Numbered from the stretch's first letter, positions 17,036-26,621 are shown. The stretch: DNA of 36,160 nucleotides from Gammaproteobacteria bacterium UBA7449 (GCA_002477465.1 DLPV01000005.1:155945-192104), one strand, 5' to 3'. Numbers and translations: made by a program. The notes: generated by a model not told the origin, from the letters alone.

Positions 17036-17362
17036 ATGAAGGAAGGCAAGAAACGCGGTACGGAGAGAACCCAGATCGCGACCCGCGACGAAGAGTGGTC
17101 TAATGAACGTCTGCAGACCTTCCTTACTCTGGAACCCCCCGAGAGTCTGCCGGCAGACTATAACGTCCTGCTGAAAGCCTACCGCGGCATGACTGATGAA
17201 CTGTTTGTCCGTTTCTTACCAATCTTTATCGCTGCTAAGCGGGATATCAATACCCGACTAGAAAATGGCAGCACCTTCCTCGATCTGGTGCTTCAACATC
17301 GCAAGTCAGCAGCCTACGCTGATGCACTGAGAGACAACGGCGCTATTTCCAGCAAAGACTAG
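17036..17362 (+). CDS. PA4642 family protein
   Basis: This 108-residue protein has a charged N-terminus and then a compact domain with EWSNERLQTFLTLEPPESLPADYNVLLKAYRGM, FVRFLPIFIAAKRDINTRLENGSTFLDLVLQHRK and a short Ala-rich end. I recognise this as the small PA4642 family of gammaproteobacteria, named after the Pseudomonas gene. No function is established. It begins 51 bases after gatB on the same strand and may be co-transcribed with gatCAB. The NGSTFLDLVLQHRK part resembles a single ankyrin-like repeat, which is only an impression. Confidence 0.8.
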   Translation: MKEGKKRGTERTQIATRDEEWSNERLQTFLTLEPPESLPADYNVLLKAYRGMTDELFVRFLPIFIAAKRDINTRLENGSTFLDLVLQHRKSAAYADALRDNGAISSKD

Positions 17363-17392
17363 CTGGTCAGATGCAAGCAGCCTAGTGTTTCG

Positions 17393-17409
17393 AAAAGACT
17401 TTCGAAGTC
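17393..17409 (-). terminator. Short terminator after rhlB
   Basis: On the minus strand GACTT, a three-base loop and AAGTC are followed by TTTT, 8 bases past the rhlB stop. The stem is only 5 bp, so it would be weak. On the plus strand the T-run is missing, so it does not serve the PA4642-family gene. Confidence 0.4.
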
Positions 17410-17417
17410 GGCAGCGC

Positions 17418-18686
17418 CTAGCGCCGCCTGTTTAAACCGCCACCGCGAGCAGGGGGGCGACCAGCGGTTTTTTCGCGAAAGCGTGAGGGCCGAGAGAAAG
17501 CCGGGGGCTTTTCCAACAGACTCTCATCCGGGTGAGTGCAGTCGAGTTTTTGACCGAGTTTATCCTCAATCGCCGGTAGCAGGAATGAATCTTCCTCACA
17601 GGCAAAGCTTATCGAGGTGCCAATGGCACCGGCTCGGCCCGTACGCCCAATGCGATGCACATAGTCTTCCGGTTCTTCCGGCAAGGTATAGTTGATAACA
17701 TGGGTGACGTCATCAATATGCAGGCCGCGACCGGCCACATCTGTGGCCACCAGCACTTTCAATTTGCCTGACTTGAAGTCATCAAGCGTACGAATACGCT
17801 TGTTTTGGGCAATCTCTCCGGACAACAAACCACAGTCAATGCCGTTGCGATACAAGTTATCGGCCAGTCGCCTGACCTGGTCGCGCCGGTTGCTGAATAC
17901 CATTACTTTTTCTACTTCCGGCTCAGAGACAAGCTGATAAAGCAGGCTGTATTTGTCCGCAGTAGTCACCAGGTACACAATCTGGTTGACTGCATCGGCG
18001 GCGACCTTTTCCGGCTCGACTTCCACCATGATCGGATCCATGGCCCAGCGGGTTGAGAGTTCCGCAATCTCCGGCGTAAACGTGGCGCTGAACAAAAGCG
18101 TTTGGCGGCAGTCTTTGCGCGGCGTGCGCGCCACGATTTGTCTGACCTGGGGGATAAAGCCCATGTCCAGCATGCGGTCGGCCTCATCCAGAACCAATTG
18201 TTCAATCAGTCCAAGATAGAGATTGTCGTTGGAGACGAAGTCCAACAGTCGCCCTGGGGTAGCCACGACGATATCCACGGGTTTGGCATCGAGGGCACGG
18301 GTTTGCTTCTGATAATCCTCACCGCCAACCAGAACCACAGTATGCAGATCGCAGCATGCCGTCAGTTTTACGGCATCGCTAGCTATTTGAATAGCCAGTT
18401 CTCTGGTCGGTGCAACCACCAACGCGCGCGGTTCAGCCAGAAAGCGTTGTTCTTCAATTGGATTCTTTAGCAGATCATTAATGATGGTAATCAGAAATGC
18501 TGCTGTCTTGCCGGTGCCGGTCTGGGCACGGCCTGTGACGTCATGCCCCTCCAGCGTGTAGACCAGGCTCTCGGCCTGAATTGGCGTGCAGTATTCGAAA
18601 CCCAGCTTGTCGATAGCGTCTCTGAGTGGCTGTTCTAGGGGGAACTTATCAAACGACACACCCTGTTTTTCGACTTCTTCTGTCAT
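17418..18686 (-). CDS. rhlB: DEAD-box ATP-dependent RNA helicase RhlB
   Basis: This 422-residue DEAD-box helicase shows the Q motif (FEYCTPIQ), Walker A AQTGTGKT (54-61), PTRELAIQ, TPGRLLDF, DEAD (167-170), SAT (200-202), and helicase C motifs VATDVAGRGLHIDDV and HRIGRTGRAG. The overall pattern (LGFEYCTPIQAESL, SISFACEEDSFLLPAIE, Arg/Pro-rich basic tail) fits RhlB, the helicase of the RNA degradosome in gammaproteobacteria. The closest alternative is RhlE, but the CEE...LPAIE segment favours RhlB. The start is the ATG at 18686; an upstream start would add 19 residues unlike the family. It is 108 bases downstream of moeB on the same strand. Confidence 0.88.
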   Translation of the reverse strand: MTEEVEKQGVSFDKFPLEQPLRDAIDKLGFEYCTPIQAESLVYTLEGHDVTGRAQTGTGKTAAFLITIINDLLKNPIEEQRFLAEPRALVVAPTRELAIQIASDAVKLTACCDLHTVVLVGGEDYQKQTRALDAKPVDIVVATPGRLLDFVSNDNLYLGLIEQLVLDEADRMLDMGFIPQVRQIVARTPRKDCRQTLLFSATFTPEIAELSTRWAMDPIMVEVEPEKVAADAVNQIVYLVTTADKYSLLYQLVSEPEVEKVMVFSNRRDQVRRLADNLYRNGIDCGLLSGEIAQNKRIRTLDDFKSGKLKVLVATDVAGRGLHIDDVTHVINYTLPEEPEDYVHRIGRTGRAGAIGTSISFACEEDSFLLPAIEDKLGQKLDCTHPDESLLEKPPAFSRPSRFREKTAGRPPARGGGLNRRR

Positions 18687-18794
18687 GTTTTTACTGCAGA
18701 TGATAGCTGACCGGATTGGTCGGAGGCGGCATGATAGCCGCATGCCTATATAGAAGCAATTGGCGGCTCGGGGCTACACCTCTACTTCACCGCC

Positions 18795-19559
18795 TTATTC
18801 CGTGCTTTCTGCGGCTCGCTGGGCGCAGGCTTCGCAGCCAGGATCGCGTGGTAGCTTCATTTCGCGCCAATTCAGGGCCAGACCGTCGAACAGCACTAGC
18901 CGGCCCACTAACGGCGATCCGACGCCGGCGATTAATTTGATCGTCTCCAGGGCCTGTACGGATCCGATAATTCCCACGACGGGCGCCATTACTCCATTGC
19001 TGGCGCAGGAGACATCATCATCGTCTCTCGCCTGATAAAGGCATTGATAGCAGGGGCTGCGGGCATCGCGGCAGTCAAAAACAGTGACCTGACCCTCTAA
19101 CCTGATGGCCGCACCTGATACCAGCGGTTTGCCCGCCGCAATGCAGCTCTCATTCACCGCGAACCGGGTGGAGAAATTATCGCAGGCGTCCACCACCACA
19201 TCCGCTTGTTTTACTAATTCCTGCAAGCGGCCGCCGCTGAGACGCTCTGCAATTGCGGTGACGCGGACGTCAGGATTCAATCCCTGCAGGCTAGCTGCCG
19301 CCGATGCCACCTTGGGGCTACCAATATCTTTCTCACTGTGGGCGATCTGCCGCTGCAGATTGGTCAGTTCCACCGCATCGTCGTCGGCAATGATCAGATG
19401 CCCAACGCCAGCCGCAGCGAGGTACATGGCCGCTGGGCAGCCCAACCCGCCCATGCCGATGATCAGCACAGTTGCATCGACCAGTTTCTGCTGGCCCGCC
19501 ACATCCAGCTCGGGCAACATTATCTGGCGGCTGTAACGGAGCAGTGATTCGTCTTTCAT
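18795..19559 (-). CDS. moeB: MoeB/ThiF-family adenylyltransferase
   Basis: This 254-residue E1-like enzyme adenylates the C-terminal glycine of a sulfur-carrier protein (MoaD or ThiS) for molybdopterin or thiamine synthesis. The ATP-binding GMGGLGCPAAMYL starts at residue 35. R10 and R70-Q71 (LQRQ) are the adenylation residues. C170/C173 (CYQC) and C242/C245 (CEAC) form the zinc site, and C185 lies in SCASNGVMAPVVG. Spacing equals E. coli MoeB minus two. The position after prmC is the usual one for moeB, though ThiF-type activity is not excluded. It lies 148 bases after prmC. Confidence 0.93.
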   Translation of the reverse strand: MKDESLLRYSRQIMLPELDVAGQQKLVDATVLIIGMGGLGCPAAMYLAAAGVGHLIIADDDAVELTNLQRQIAHSEKDIGSPKVASAAASLQGLNPDVRVTAIAERLSGGRLQELVKQADVVVDACDNFSTRFAVNESCIAAGKPLVSGAAIRLEGQVTVFDCRDARSPCYQCLYQARDDDDVSCASNGVMAPVVGIIGSVQALETIKLIAGVGSPLVGRLVLFDGLALNWREMKLPRDPGCEACAQRAAESTE

Positions 19560-19707
19560 TCTTTAGCTTACTTCCATTAATTACCAAACATCGGATTCTC
19601 GGCTTTCACCGTGCTGACTGGTCAGATTTCGCTGTTGCACAGATTAGCAAGAGTACCGGTATGTAAGTTTGGCGCAGCGCGCCCTATTATTGCTCGCCAA
19701 CCGCCTA

Positions 19708-20565
19708 TTAGTCACTCGCCACAGTCTGTGCCTGGTTCCACTGCGCAACCACCAGACGATCACAGCTGGCAAGGTCTCCGTGACCGCTTACCGCTGCGTA
19801 GCCCAACTCAAGCAGCAGTGCCTTGAGTTGCACCTGCTGCTCGAATCCGTGCTCAAGCAGCAGCCAGCCGCCAGGCCGCAGATGCTGTCGCGCCTCATCG
19901 GCGATACTTTTAAAGGCAGCGAATCCAGCATCCGCTGCCTGCAATGCCAGCTTGGGCTCAAACGGCAGACCACCTTCAATCAAGTGGGGGTCGCTCGGAG
20001 CAATATAGGGCGGGTTAGATACGATCATGTCGTAACAGCCGGTGCCGAGTGCCTCGCACCAGGAACCCTGCACAAACTCCACGTTTATCAGGTTCAGCGC
20101 CTCGGCGTTCTGACGTGCGACCTCAAGCGCCTCGAGGCTGATATCTGCCGCTAACAGCCGCCACGCCGGGCACTCCTTGGCCAGCGCCAGGGCGATGGCG
20201 CCGCTACCAGTGCCGAGGTCGGCGACCCGCAGAGCTTCGTCCGCTGCCCCTAACTCCAGCGCGGTCTCCACCAATAGTTCCGTTTCCGGCCGGGGCACCA
20301 GCACGTGAGAATTGACCGCGAGTTCAAAATCCCAGAAAGATTTATTGCCTACGAGATAGGCAATAGGCTCGGATTGCGCACGTCGCGCAACATAGCGCTG
20401 AAAGCATTGCAAGGAATCGTCTGATAATTCCAGCTCGGGATGGGTAAACAAATAGCTGCGCTCAACTTTGAGCACGTGGGCCAGCATTATCTCGGCATCT
20501 AACCGCGGCGAATCGCTGCATTTGAGTTCTACAGCGGCCGCATCAAGCGCCTGCTTGATAGTCAC
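19708..20565 (-). CDS. prmC: Release factor glutamine methyltransferase
   Basis: This 285-residue protein methylates the Gln of the GGQ motif in RF1 and RF2 and so raises termination efficiency. The N-terminal helical domain (residues 1-80) binds the release factor. The catalytic domain has DLGTGSG (116-122, SAM site) and the substrate-binding NPPY (184-187), as well as LVPRPETELLVE. It starts 6 bases after its own substrate's gene, prfA, an arrangement conserved in most bacteria. Confidence 0.98.
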   Translation of the reverse strand: MTIKQALDAAAVELKCSDSPRLDAEIMLAHVLKVERSYLFTHPELELSDDSLQCFQRYVARRAQSEPIAYLVGNKSFWDFELAVNSHVLVPRPETELLVETALELGAADEALRVADLGTGSGAIALALAKECPAWRLLAADISLEALEVARQNAEALNLINVEFVQGSWCEALGTGCYDMIVSNPPYIAPSDPHLIEGGLPFEPKLALQAADAGFAAFKSIADEARQHLRPGGWLLLEHGFEQQVQLKALLLELGYAAVSGHGDLASCDRLVVAQWNQAQTVASD

Positions 20566-20571
20566 TGACGC

Positions 20572-21660
20572 TTAATCCTCTGCTGCGAGTCCGGCCAGTA
20601 GATCTGCCTGGTACTCGTTGATTAGCGGTTGCACCACTGCGCCCAGGTCACCCGCCATGATCTCATTCAGGTTGTAAAGGGTAAGCTTGATGCGATGGTC
20701 CGTCACCCTGCCCTGGGGATAGTTATAAGTGCGAATTTTCTCAGAGCGATCACCGCTTCCCACCAGCTTTCGTCGGGCGTCTGATTCTTCCTGCTGCTGC
20801 TCACTTTGAGCCTGGTCCAGTAGCTTGGCCTGCAGTAGTGACATGGCTCTCGCCTTGTTCTTGTGCTGGGAGCGCTCGTCCTGGCATTCCACCACAATGC
20901 CGCTCGGCAAGTGGGTAAGACGAATGGCTGAGTCGGTTTTGTTGACGTGCTGACCCCCAGCGCCGCTAGCCCGAAAAGTATCGATGCGCAGATCGCTCTT
21001 GTTGATATCGATCTCATCCACCTCTTCCAACTCCGGCATGATTGCCACAGTACAGGCAGAGGTGTGAATGCGACCCTGGGTTTCCGTCTCTGGTACCCGC
21101 TGCACGCGATGGGCACCGGATTCGAATTTTAGCTTCTCGTAAACGTCCTTGCCCTCGATGCGGGCGATGATTTCCTTGTAACCCCCGTGTTCACCAGGCC
21201 GTTCGGTAATCACCTCCGAGCGCCAGTTCTGGGATTCAGCAAAACGTGAGTACATGCGAAACAGGTCGCCGGAGAAAATTGCTGCTTCATCACCCCCGGT
21301 ACCGGCACGGATCTCCAGAAACACGTTGCAGGAATCCTTCGAGTCCTTGGGCAACAGCAACTTCTGTAATGACAGGTCCAGTTTCTCAAGCTCTTCACTG
21401 GCGCTGCTGATTTCATCCGCCGCCATCTCGCGAATATCTGGATCGTCGTCCTCCTTTATCTCCCGCGCCTGCTCCAGGTTTTCGCTGACGCTTTGATGGT
21501 GATTAAAACTCTTCACCACTTCTTCCAGTTCGGCGTATTCCTTAGAGAGATCCCGAAAGCGATTCTGATCGGCGATGATTTCCGCATCGCTGAGTAGCGC
21601 CTCGATTTCATCGAAGCGGTCTTTTAGATTTTCCAACTTAAGGCGAATCGAATTTTTCAT
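20572..21660 (-). CDS. prfA: Peptide chain release factor 1
   Basis: This 362-residue class I release factor reads UAA and UAG. The codon-recognition tripeptide is P190-E191-T192, a known PxT variant of PAT/PVT. The catalytic GGQ is at 235-237 within GAGGQHVNKTDSAIRLTH. Domain 1 (1-100) is a helical coiled coil. The gene sits between hemA (48 bases) and prmC (6 bases) in the standard hemA-prfA-prmC order. Confidence 0.98.
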   Translation of the reverse strand: MKNSIRLKLENLKDRFDEIEALLSDAEIIADQNRFRDLSKEYAELEEVVKSFNHHQSVSENLEQAREIKEDDDPDIREMAADEISSASEELEKLDLSLQKLLLPKDSKDSCNVFLEIRAGTGGDEAAIFSGDLFRMYSRFAESQNWRSEVITERPGEHGGYKEIIARIEGKDVYEKLKFESGAHRVQRVPETETQGRIHTSACTVAIMPELEEVDEIDINKSDLRIDTFRASGAGGQHVNKTDSAIRLTHLPSGIVVECQDERSQHKNKARAMSLLQAKLLDQAQSEQQQEESDARRKLVGSGDRSEKIRTYNYPQGRVTDHRIKLTLYNLNEIMAGDLGAVVQPLINEYQADLLAGLAAED

Positions 21661-21708
21661 ACTGCTGTTATTACCGGTTTAACCCCGGGGCCTCTGCAAA
21701 CAATTGCT

Positions 21709-23016
21709 TCAGGGTTCCTGGTCGAGATCGAATAGCTCCTGGATCAATTGCAACACTTCGTCGCGACCCTCTGAGCTGGCCTGTTTCATCTGTACACTCG
21801 GTGAGTGGATCAGTTTGTTAGTGATGCCGCGAGCCAGGGACTCTAACACCGCCTCTGCCTTGTCGCCTTTTTGCAGGGACTTGATGGCTTTCTGTAACTC
21901 ACCGTCCCGAATACTGTCTGCTTTTTCCCGGAACGCTTTCAGGGTTCCCACGGCATTCAGCGATCGCATCTGCTTGCTGAATTCCTCAACGCCTCTTTCA
22001 ATGATTGAGTGGGCCTGGTTGGCCGCTTCCTCGCGACTCTTGTGGCTGTCCTCGATCACCTCACTAATATCATCAATACTGTACAGGTAGGCATCCGCCA
22101 CCTGACCCACTTCCTGTTCGATGTCCCGCGGCACCGCAAGATCGATCAACAGCATGGGCTTGTGCTTGCGCTGTTTCAAAGCACGTTCCACTGCGCCTTT
22201 ACCCAGTAGCGGCAACTGACTGTTGGTAGACGACACCACGATGTCTGCAGTCACCAGTTTATCGGGAATGTCCGATAGCAGAGCTCCAGTGGCATCGAAA
22301 CGCTTGGCTATCTCCAGCGCATTGTCCAGGGTGCGGTTGGCAACCACCATGGAGTTGACGCCCCGCTCCACCAGGTGACGGGCGACCAATTCGATGGTGC
22401 GACCCGCGCCAATCAGCAAGATGCTGAGGCTGGGTAAATCGCTAAATATACGATCGGCAAGCGTCACCGCCGCATAGGCTACAGAAACCGGGTTTTCGCC
22501 AATCGCGGTGTCCGTTCGCACTTCTTTGGCAATGGAAAAGGCCCCTTGAAAGGCGCACCACAGACTTGCTCCAACTACCTCAAGGTCACGGGAGAGAGCA
22601 AAGGCCGATTTGATCTGACCCAGAATCTGCGGCTCACCCAGAATCATGGAATCCAGTCCACAGCTCACTTTCATCAGATGCCGAATGACATCTTCACTCT
22701 CGTAAAAATAGCTGCAGTCCTGCAGCTGCTGCCTATCCAATGCGTGGTAGCTGGAGAGCCAGTCAATAACCACATTGGCCCGGTCTACCAGTTTTCGGTT
22801 GGCCTCCAAGTCTGACTGAGGCGCCGGCGTGCTGTCCCCATAGTCCAGGTAAATCTCGGTGCGGTTGCAGGTCGAAACGATCACCGCTTCGGCAACAGGT
22901 TCCAACGCCACCAGCGAGCGCAGCGCAGCACTGATGATCTCTGGCGGAAATGCAACTTTCTCGCGCAGGTCGATGGAGGCAGTGGTGTGGTTGATGCCCA
23001 CTAACAGGAGCGCCAT
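21709..23016 (-). CDS. hemA: Glutamyl-tRNA reductase
   Basis: This 435-residue enzyme reduces Glu-tRNA(Glu) with NADPH to glutamate-1-semialdehyde, the committed step of tetrapyrrole synthesis. The start M-A-L-L-L-V-G-I-N-H-T-T is family-typical. Catalytic C50 lies in VIVSTCNRTEIY, and GEPQILGQIKSAF and LLIGAGRTIELVARHL (NADPH site) follow. An upstream in-frame start at 23043 would add nine residues and is not favoured. It heads the hemA-prfA-prmC-moeB series. In enterobacteria HemA is controlled by proteolysis and heme; nothing in the sequence settles regulation here. Confidence 0.97.
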   Translation of the reverse strand: MALLLVGINHTTASIDLREKVAFPPEIISAALRSLVALEPVAEAVIVSTCNRTEIYLDYGDSTPAPQSDLEANRKLVDRANVVIDWLSSYHALDRQQLQDCSYFYESEDVIRHLMKVSCGLDSMILGEPQILGQIKSAFALSRDLEVVGASLWCAFQGAFSIAKEVRTDTAIGENPVSVAYAAVTLADRIFSDLPSLSILLIGAGRTIELVARHLVERGVNSMVVANRTLDNALEIAKRFDATGALLSDIPDKLVTADIVVSSTNSQLPLLGKGAVERALKQRKHKPMLLIDLAVPRDIEQEVGQVADAYLYSIDDISEVIEDSHKSREEAANQAHSIIERGVEEFSKQMRSLNAVGTLKAFREKADSIRDGELQKAIKSLQKGDKAEAVLESLARGITNKLIHSPSVQMKQASSEGRDEVLQLIQELFDLDQEP

Positions 23017-23329
23017 AGAGCTTCTAGAACCGATTGATCTCAAGGAGGCCCATAAAGGCCCAGGTAAACGGTCGCATATCTTACTAAAATTCCGGTTGCC
23101 ATGCTCATTAGATGCACCGAAAACAGGGGGAACTGCCTAAATATCAGCGATCTAGCCGGATACCGGGAACAAATCCAGTGATACAAAGGTCTGACTTTGC
23201 GTATGAACCTCTGTATACCCCATTGCCTGCTTGCCCTGCCGCCCGAGTGTCAGATAAAACGTCAGATGGGATGTCACATGGGTTGGCGACTTGCTGGTAC
23301 AATAGCTTCAGATTCTTAATACTTTACTT
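23017..23329. other. Divergent hemA / TPR-lipoprotein promoter region
   Basis: This 313-bp gap holds no gene. On the plus strand an extended -10 promoter for the TPR gene is visible (see 23295-23303). Two copies of GTCAGAT lie just upstream of it, near 23250-23275. On the minus strand a weak hemA promoter, TGGCAA with TATGCG at 17-base spacing, lies near 23075-23105. Confidence 0.5.
23295..23303 (+). promoter_or_regulatory. Extended -10 promoter of the TPR-lolB-ispE operon
   Basis: TGG directly before TACAAT (23298-23303) gives an extended -10 element; no good -35 is present, as expected for this type. The start codon is only 26 bases beyond it, so the leader is about 20 bases and shows no ribosome-binding sequence. 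Confidence 0.5.
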
Positions 23330-25090
23330 ATGTCTATCAAGATCACCAGTTTCGCGCTGACCCTCACATGCATTGCCACCTTGCTTGGTGCCTGCGCCAC
23401 CACCCAACCGCCCGCCGCGACAGAGACTGCTGCTGAGGCGGAGCTGGTCAGCACTGCTGAACCTGCGTCTCCCGAGCCGGAAGTCGAGACGGAATACGGA
23501 AACTTCACCGAAGAGCAGCTGTACCAGGCCATTATCAGTGAACTGGGCGCGCAGCGCGGGGTAGTAGACGAAGCCGGCGACAGCTACTTCGATTTGGCCC
23601 TGGAAACCAGAGACCTGGGCATTATCCGCCGCGCTGTGCAGTTTGCTTCGGCTAACAATGACATGAATGCCATGCTCCAGTTGGGTTTGCTTTGGAGCGA
23701 GATTGATCCCACCGATTCCCAGCCCCATCTCATGCTGAGTTTCCAGTTTCTCGAAACCGGTAACTACCAGCAGGCCCTTTCCCACATGGCACGGGTGATT
23801 GAGCTGGGTGGAGAAATAGACTTCTCGGCCTTGGCAGCTCGCACCGGTCAGTTAGACCCTCGCACCCGAGCCGTGCTGATCGACAATCTGCGTCAGCTCA
23901 CCCGTGAATTCTCAGACCAGCAGTCTATCCGATTGACCCTGGTCCAGCTTCTGGCTCAAAACGGCGAATATCAGGAAGCCCTGCTAGAGTTTCAGCTGCT
24001 GATCCAACTGGTTGACCTCAGCCCCAGGCTGGTGATGCTGAAGGCGCAGATTCTGCAAAGCGCTGGCGATGCAGATCAGGCCATTCGCGTCATGCGCAGC
24101 GGTGTCAGGGAATTCGAAGACGACAAGAACCTGAGACTTGGCTATTCCCAGCTGCTGATACAAAACGAGCAATATGAAGCGGCGCAGGCTCAGTTCGCCG
24201 CCTTGATGGAGCTGGACCCTCAGGATTGGGAAACCCTGTTCTCCATGGCGCTGCTGGACATGGAATTGGAAAACTATGATCGGGCTATTGAGCGCTTTAC
24301 CCAGCTTGCCAGAATAGACCAGCGCGCTGACGAAGCCAGATACTATCTGGGCTATATCCATGAGCAACGGGAAGAATTCGACGCCGCCATCGCCGCCTAT
24401 CGTGAAGTGCGAATCGGCACCCAGAATTTCCTCGCCGCACAGCAGCAGGCCACTCGCCTTGCTGTGCAGTCGGGCAACCTGGAATCGGCCCACGCCCATC
24501 TCAACCAGCTCTCCCGCGGTCAGCCCCGGCTTGAAATTCTCTTTAACACCATCGAATCCGGTGTCCTGATTCAGAATGGCTACACCCTGGAAGCCAAGAG
24601 CTTGCTGGACACTGCCCTTAACAAGTATCCGAATGAAACCGACCTGCTGTTTGCCAGGGTATTGTTCTACGACAATGTCGGAGACCGGGCAGGGTCCGAG
24701 CAGGACTTGCGCCAGATCATCCTGATGCAACCCGAAGATTCCCGCGCCCTGAATCACCTGGGCTATATGCTGGCGGATCAGACTGACCGCCATGCAGAGG
24801 CACTGGACCTCATCGAACAAGCCATTGCGATATCGCCGGACGATCCAGCCATCATAGATAGTCTGGGATGGGCACAATATAAGCTGGGCAGGTATGAAGA
24901 GGCCCTGGCAAACCTGCAGCGTGCCTATGTGCTGTTTCCCGATCCTGAAGTGGCTTCCCACGTAGGAGAAGTCATGTGGATGATGGGCCGCGAAGAACAG
25001 GCTAAAGAAGTCTGGCGCGGGGCACTGGAAAACCAGCCCGACAGCGAATTGATTCAGGAAGTCGTAGAGAGACTGCAAGTCGAGCTATGA
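23330..25090 (+). CDS. TPR-repeat lipoprotein
   Basis: This 586-residue protein has a lipoprotein signal peptide with lipobox L-L-G-A-C (modified C22). A Pro/Glu/Ala-rich tether of about 35 residues follows, then a long superhelix of tetratricopeptide repeats, for example NYQQALSHMARVIELGG, NYDRAIERFTQLARID and YEEALANLQRAYVLFPDPE. The C-terminal part (ALNHLGYMLADQ...DPAIIDSLGWAQYKLGRYEEA) is conserved in homologues upstream of lolB, as in Pseudomonas. A role as an outer-membrane assembly or scaffolding partner is plausible but not shown. It overlaps lolB by four bases (ATGA), so the two are translationally coupled. Confidence 0.92.
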   Translation: MSIKITSFALTLTCIATLLGACATTQPPAATETAAEAELVSTAEPASPEPEVETEYGNFTEEQLYQAIISELGAQRGVVDEAGDSYFDLALETRDLGIIRRAVQFASANNDMNAMLQLGLLWSEIDPTDSQPHLMLSFQFLETGNYQQALSHMARVIELGGEIDFSALAARTGQLDPRTRAVLIDNLRQLTREFSDQQSIRLTLVQLLAQNGEYQEALLEFQLLIQLVDLSPRLVMLKAQILQSAGDADQAIRVMRSGVREFEDDKNLRLGYSQLLIQNEQYEAAQAQFAALMELDPQDWETLFSMALLDMELENYDRAIERFTQLARIDQRADEARYYLGYIHEQREEFDAAIAAYREVRIGTQNFLAAQQQATRLAVQSGNLESAHAHLNQLSRGQPRLEILFNTIESGVLIQNGYTLEAKSLLDTALNKYPNETDLLFARVLFYDNVGDRAGSEQDLRQIILMQPEDSRALNHLGYMLADQTDRHAEALDLIEQAIAISPDDPAIIDSLGWAQYKLGRYEEALANLQRAYVLFPDPEVASHVGEVMWMMGREEQAKEVWRGALENQPDSELIQEVVERLQVEL

Positions 25091-25764
25091 GTTCGGTGCA
25101 ACCGGCTCGGTTTCCTTTCTCCTGTGTAACCATGCACAGGCTCAAGCCTGTTTTCTCTCCCAGCGCGATCCTGGCGCTATGTCTGGGACTTATCCTTCAC
25201 GCCTGCAGTAGCATCGCGCCGCCCGCTGTTGAGAACAGCGTTTGGTCCCAGCACCAGCAGCAGCTGGACGCGTTAGCGCAGTGGCAATTGCGTGGTCGCG
25301 TCAACGTGCGCTATGACAATGAATCCTATACGCCCCGCATCCAGTGGCAGCAGGATGAGCGCAACTATAAAATTCGTTTGTGGGGTACCTTCAATGCTGG
25401 CAATACCCGCATCGAGGGTCGTCCAGGCCGAGTGACCATGGAGCAAGACGGCAATTTGCTCAGCGCCAGGACGCCTGAGGACCTGATCCTGCAACAGCTC
25501 GGCTACGAGCTGCCGGTCTCCTACCTAGAATACTGGATCAAGGGCTTGCCTGCGCCCAATTCAAGGGCCGACCTGACCTTCAATGATCTGAACCAGCTCA
25601 CGGGCTTAAGCCAGGATGGCTGGACCGTGAGCTACACCGATCCACGGGACTATGACGGTATCGCCCTGCCTCGCCGGGTCGAGGTCACGCGGCCCCGTGA
25701 TGATGTACGCCTGCGCTTCGTGGGTCTGAACTGGACCCTGGCCCCAGCGCTGGAATCACTGTAA
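25087..25764 (+). CDS. lolB: Outer-membrane lipoprotein insertion protein LolB
   Basis: LolB accepts lipoproteins from periplasmic LolA and inserts them into the outer membrane; it is itself a lipoprotein. The signal peptide ends in L-H-A-C. The cysteine is residue 40 from the ATG at 25087, or residue 25 if the second ATG at 25132 is used; the second gives a more normal signal length. The mature part carries WQLRGRVNVRYD, RIQWQQDERNYKIRLWG and the basic, hydrophobic C-terminal region typical of LolB. It overlaps both neighbours: ATGA with the TPR gene and TAATG with ispE. Confidence 0.93.
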   Translation: MSSVQPARFPFSCVTMHRLKPVFSPSAILALCLGLILHACSSIAPPAVENSVWSQHQQQLDALAQWQLRGRVNVRYDNESYTPRIQWQQDERNYKIRLWGTFNAGNTRIEGRPGRVTMEQDGNLLSARTPEDLILQQLGYELPVSYLEYWIKGLPAPNSRADLTFNDLNQLTGLSQDGWTVSYTDPRDYDGIALPRRVEVTRPRDDVRLRFVGLNWTLAPALESL

Positions 25765-26621
25765 TGCAGGTAAGGGCAAACACCTGGCTCGCCCCGGCAA
25801 AACTAAACCTTTTCCTGCATATAATGGGCCGCAGAGAAGACGGTTACCATGAGTTGCAAACCCTGTTTCAACTGCTGGACGTCGGCGATACCCTCCGCTT
25901 TGCCGTGACACCCCGGGGTGAACTGCAGCTCCACCTCATCGCCAACAGCACGGGTCAGCTCGTACCACTGGCGGACAATCTCATTTTAGAGGCGGCGCGC
26001 TTACTGCGTGATCATGTCGGCAATCCTCAGCTAGGGGCCGAAATCCAGCTGGAAAAGCAGCTGCCTATGGGTGGCGGACTTGGCGGCGGCAGCAGCGACG
26101 CCGCCACCACCCTGCTAGCACTTAACCAGCTCTGGGAGCTGGGTCTCACGCGTCAGGAACTGCAGGCGCTTGGGCTGCAGCTTGGCGCCGATGTCCCGGT
26201 CTTTATTGGGGGCAGATCGGCATGGGGGGAAGGCGTGGGAGAGAAGCTGGAGCCGGTGAAATTGCCAACCCGCTGGTATCTCGTGATCACCCCAAATTGT
26301 CTGGTTTCCACCGCCCGAATATTTGGCCATGAAAATTTGACACGGAACACTCAAGCCATCAAAATGGCCGACTTTCTGGCGGGGGGGTCCCGAAACGACT
26401 GCGAGTCAGTGACCCGAAACCTCTATCCTGAAGTCGATAAAGCGCTGAACTGGCTGTCCAAATATGGGCCCGCCAGGATGACCGGAACCGGTGCCAGCGT
26501 ATTCGCCGACTTTCCTGGGGAGGAACCAGCCAGAGCAGCGCTGTCGGCGTTACCCGATTGTTGGCGTGGATTTGTTGCTCAAGGCGTAAATTCACTGGAA
26601 CCCAGCCGGGACGCAACCTAA
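25764..26621 (+). CDS. ispE: 4-diphosphocytidyl-2-C-methyl-D-erythritol kinase
   Basis: This 285-residue GHMP kinase carries out the ATP-dependent fourth step of the MEP isoprenoid pathway. The substrate motif W-L-A-P-A-K-L-N-L-F-L-H contains K13. The glycine-rich ATP loop is PMGGGLGGGSSDAATT, with the catalytic Asp in SSDAA. The third GHMP motif is MTGTGASVFADF near the C-terminus. The start overlaps the lolB stop by one base. The order lolB-ispE-tRNA-Gln-prs is common in gammaproteobacteria. Confidence 0.98.
   Translation: MQVRANTWLAPAKLNLFLHIMGRREDGYHELQTLFQLLDVGDTLRFAVTPRGELQLHLIANSTGQLVPLADNLILEAARLLRDHVGNPQLGAEIQLEKQLPMGGGLGGGSSDAATTLLALNQLWELGLTRQELQALGLQLGADVPVFIGGRSAWGEGVGEKLEPVKLPTRWYLVITPNCLVSTARIFGHENLTRNTQAIKMADFLAGGSRNDCESVTRNLYPEVDKALNWLSKYGPARMTGTGASVFADFPGEEPARAALSALPDCWRGFVAQGVNSLEPSRDAT

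Noticed and set aside
17380..17410. Two TTCGAA copies that look like a small repeat array
   Set aside because: Only two copies in a short stretch, best explained by the small rhlB terminator; no CRISPR-like spacing.
23984..25078. Long open frame opposite the TPR lipoprotein gene
   Set aside because: Shadow of the real gene; no signal, motif or ribosome site.
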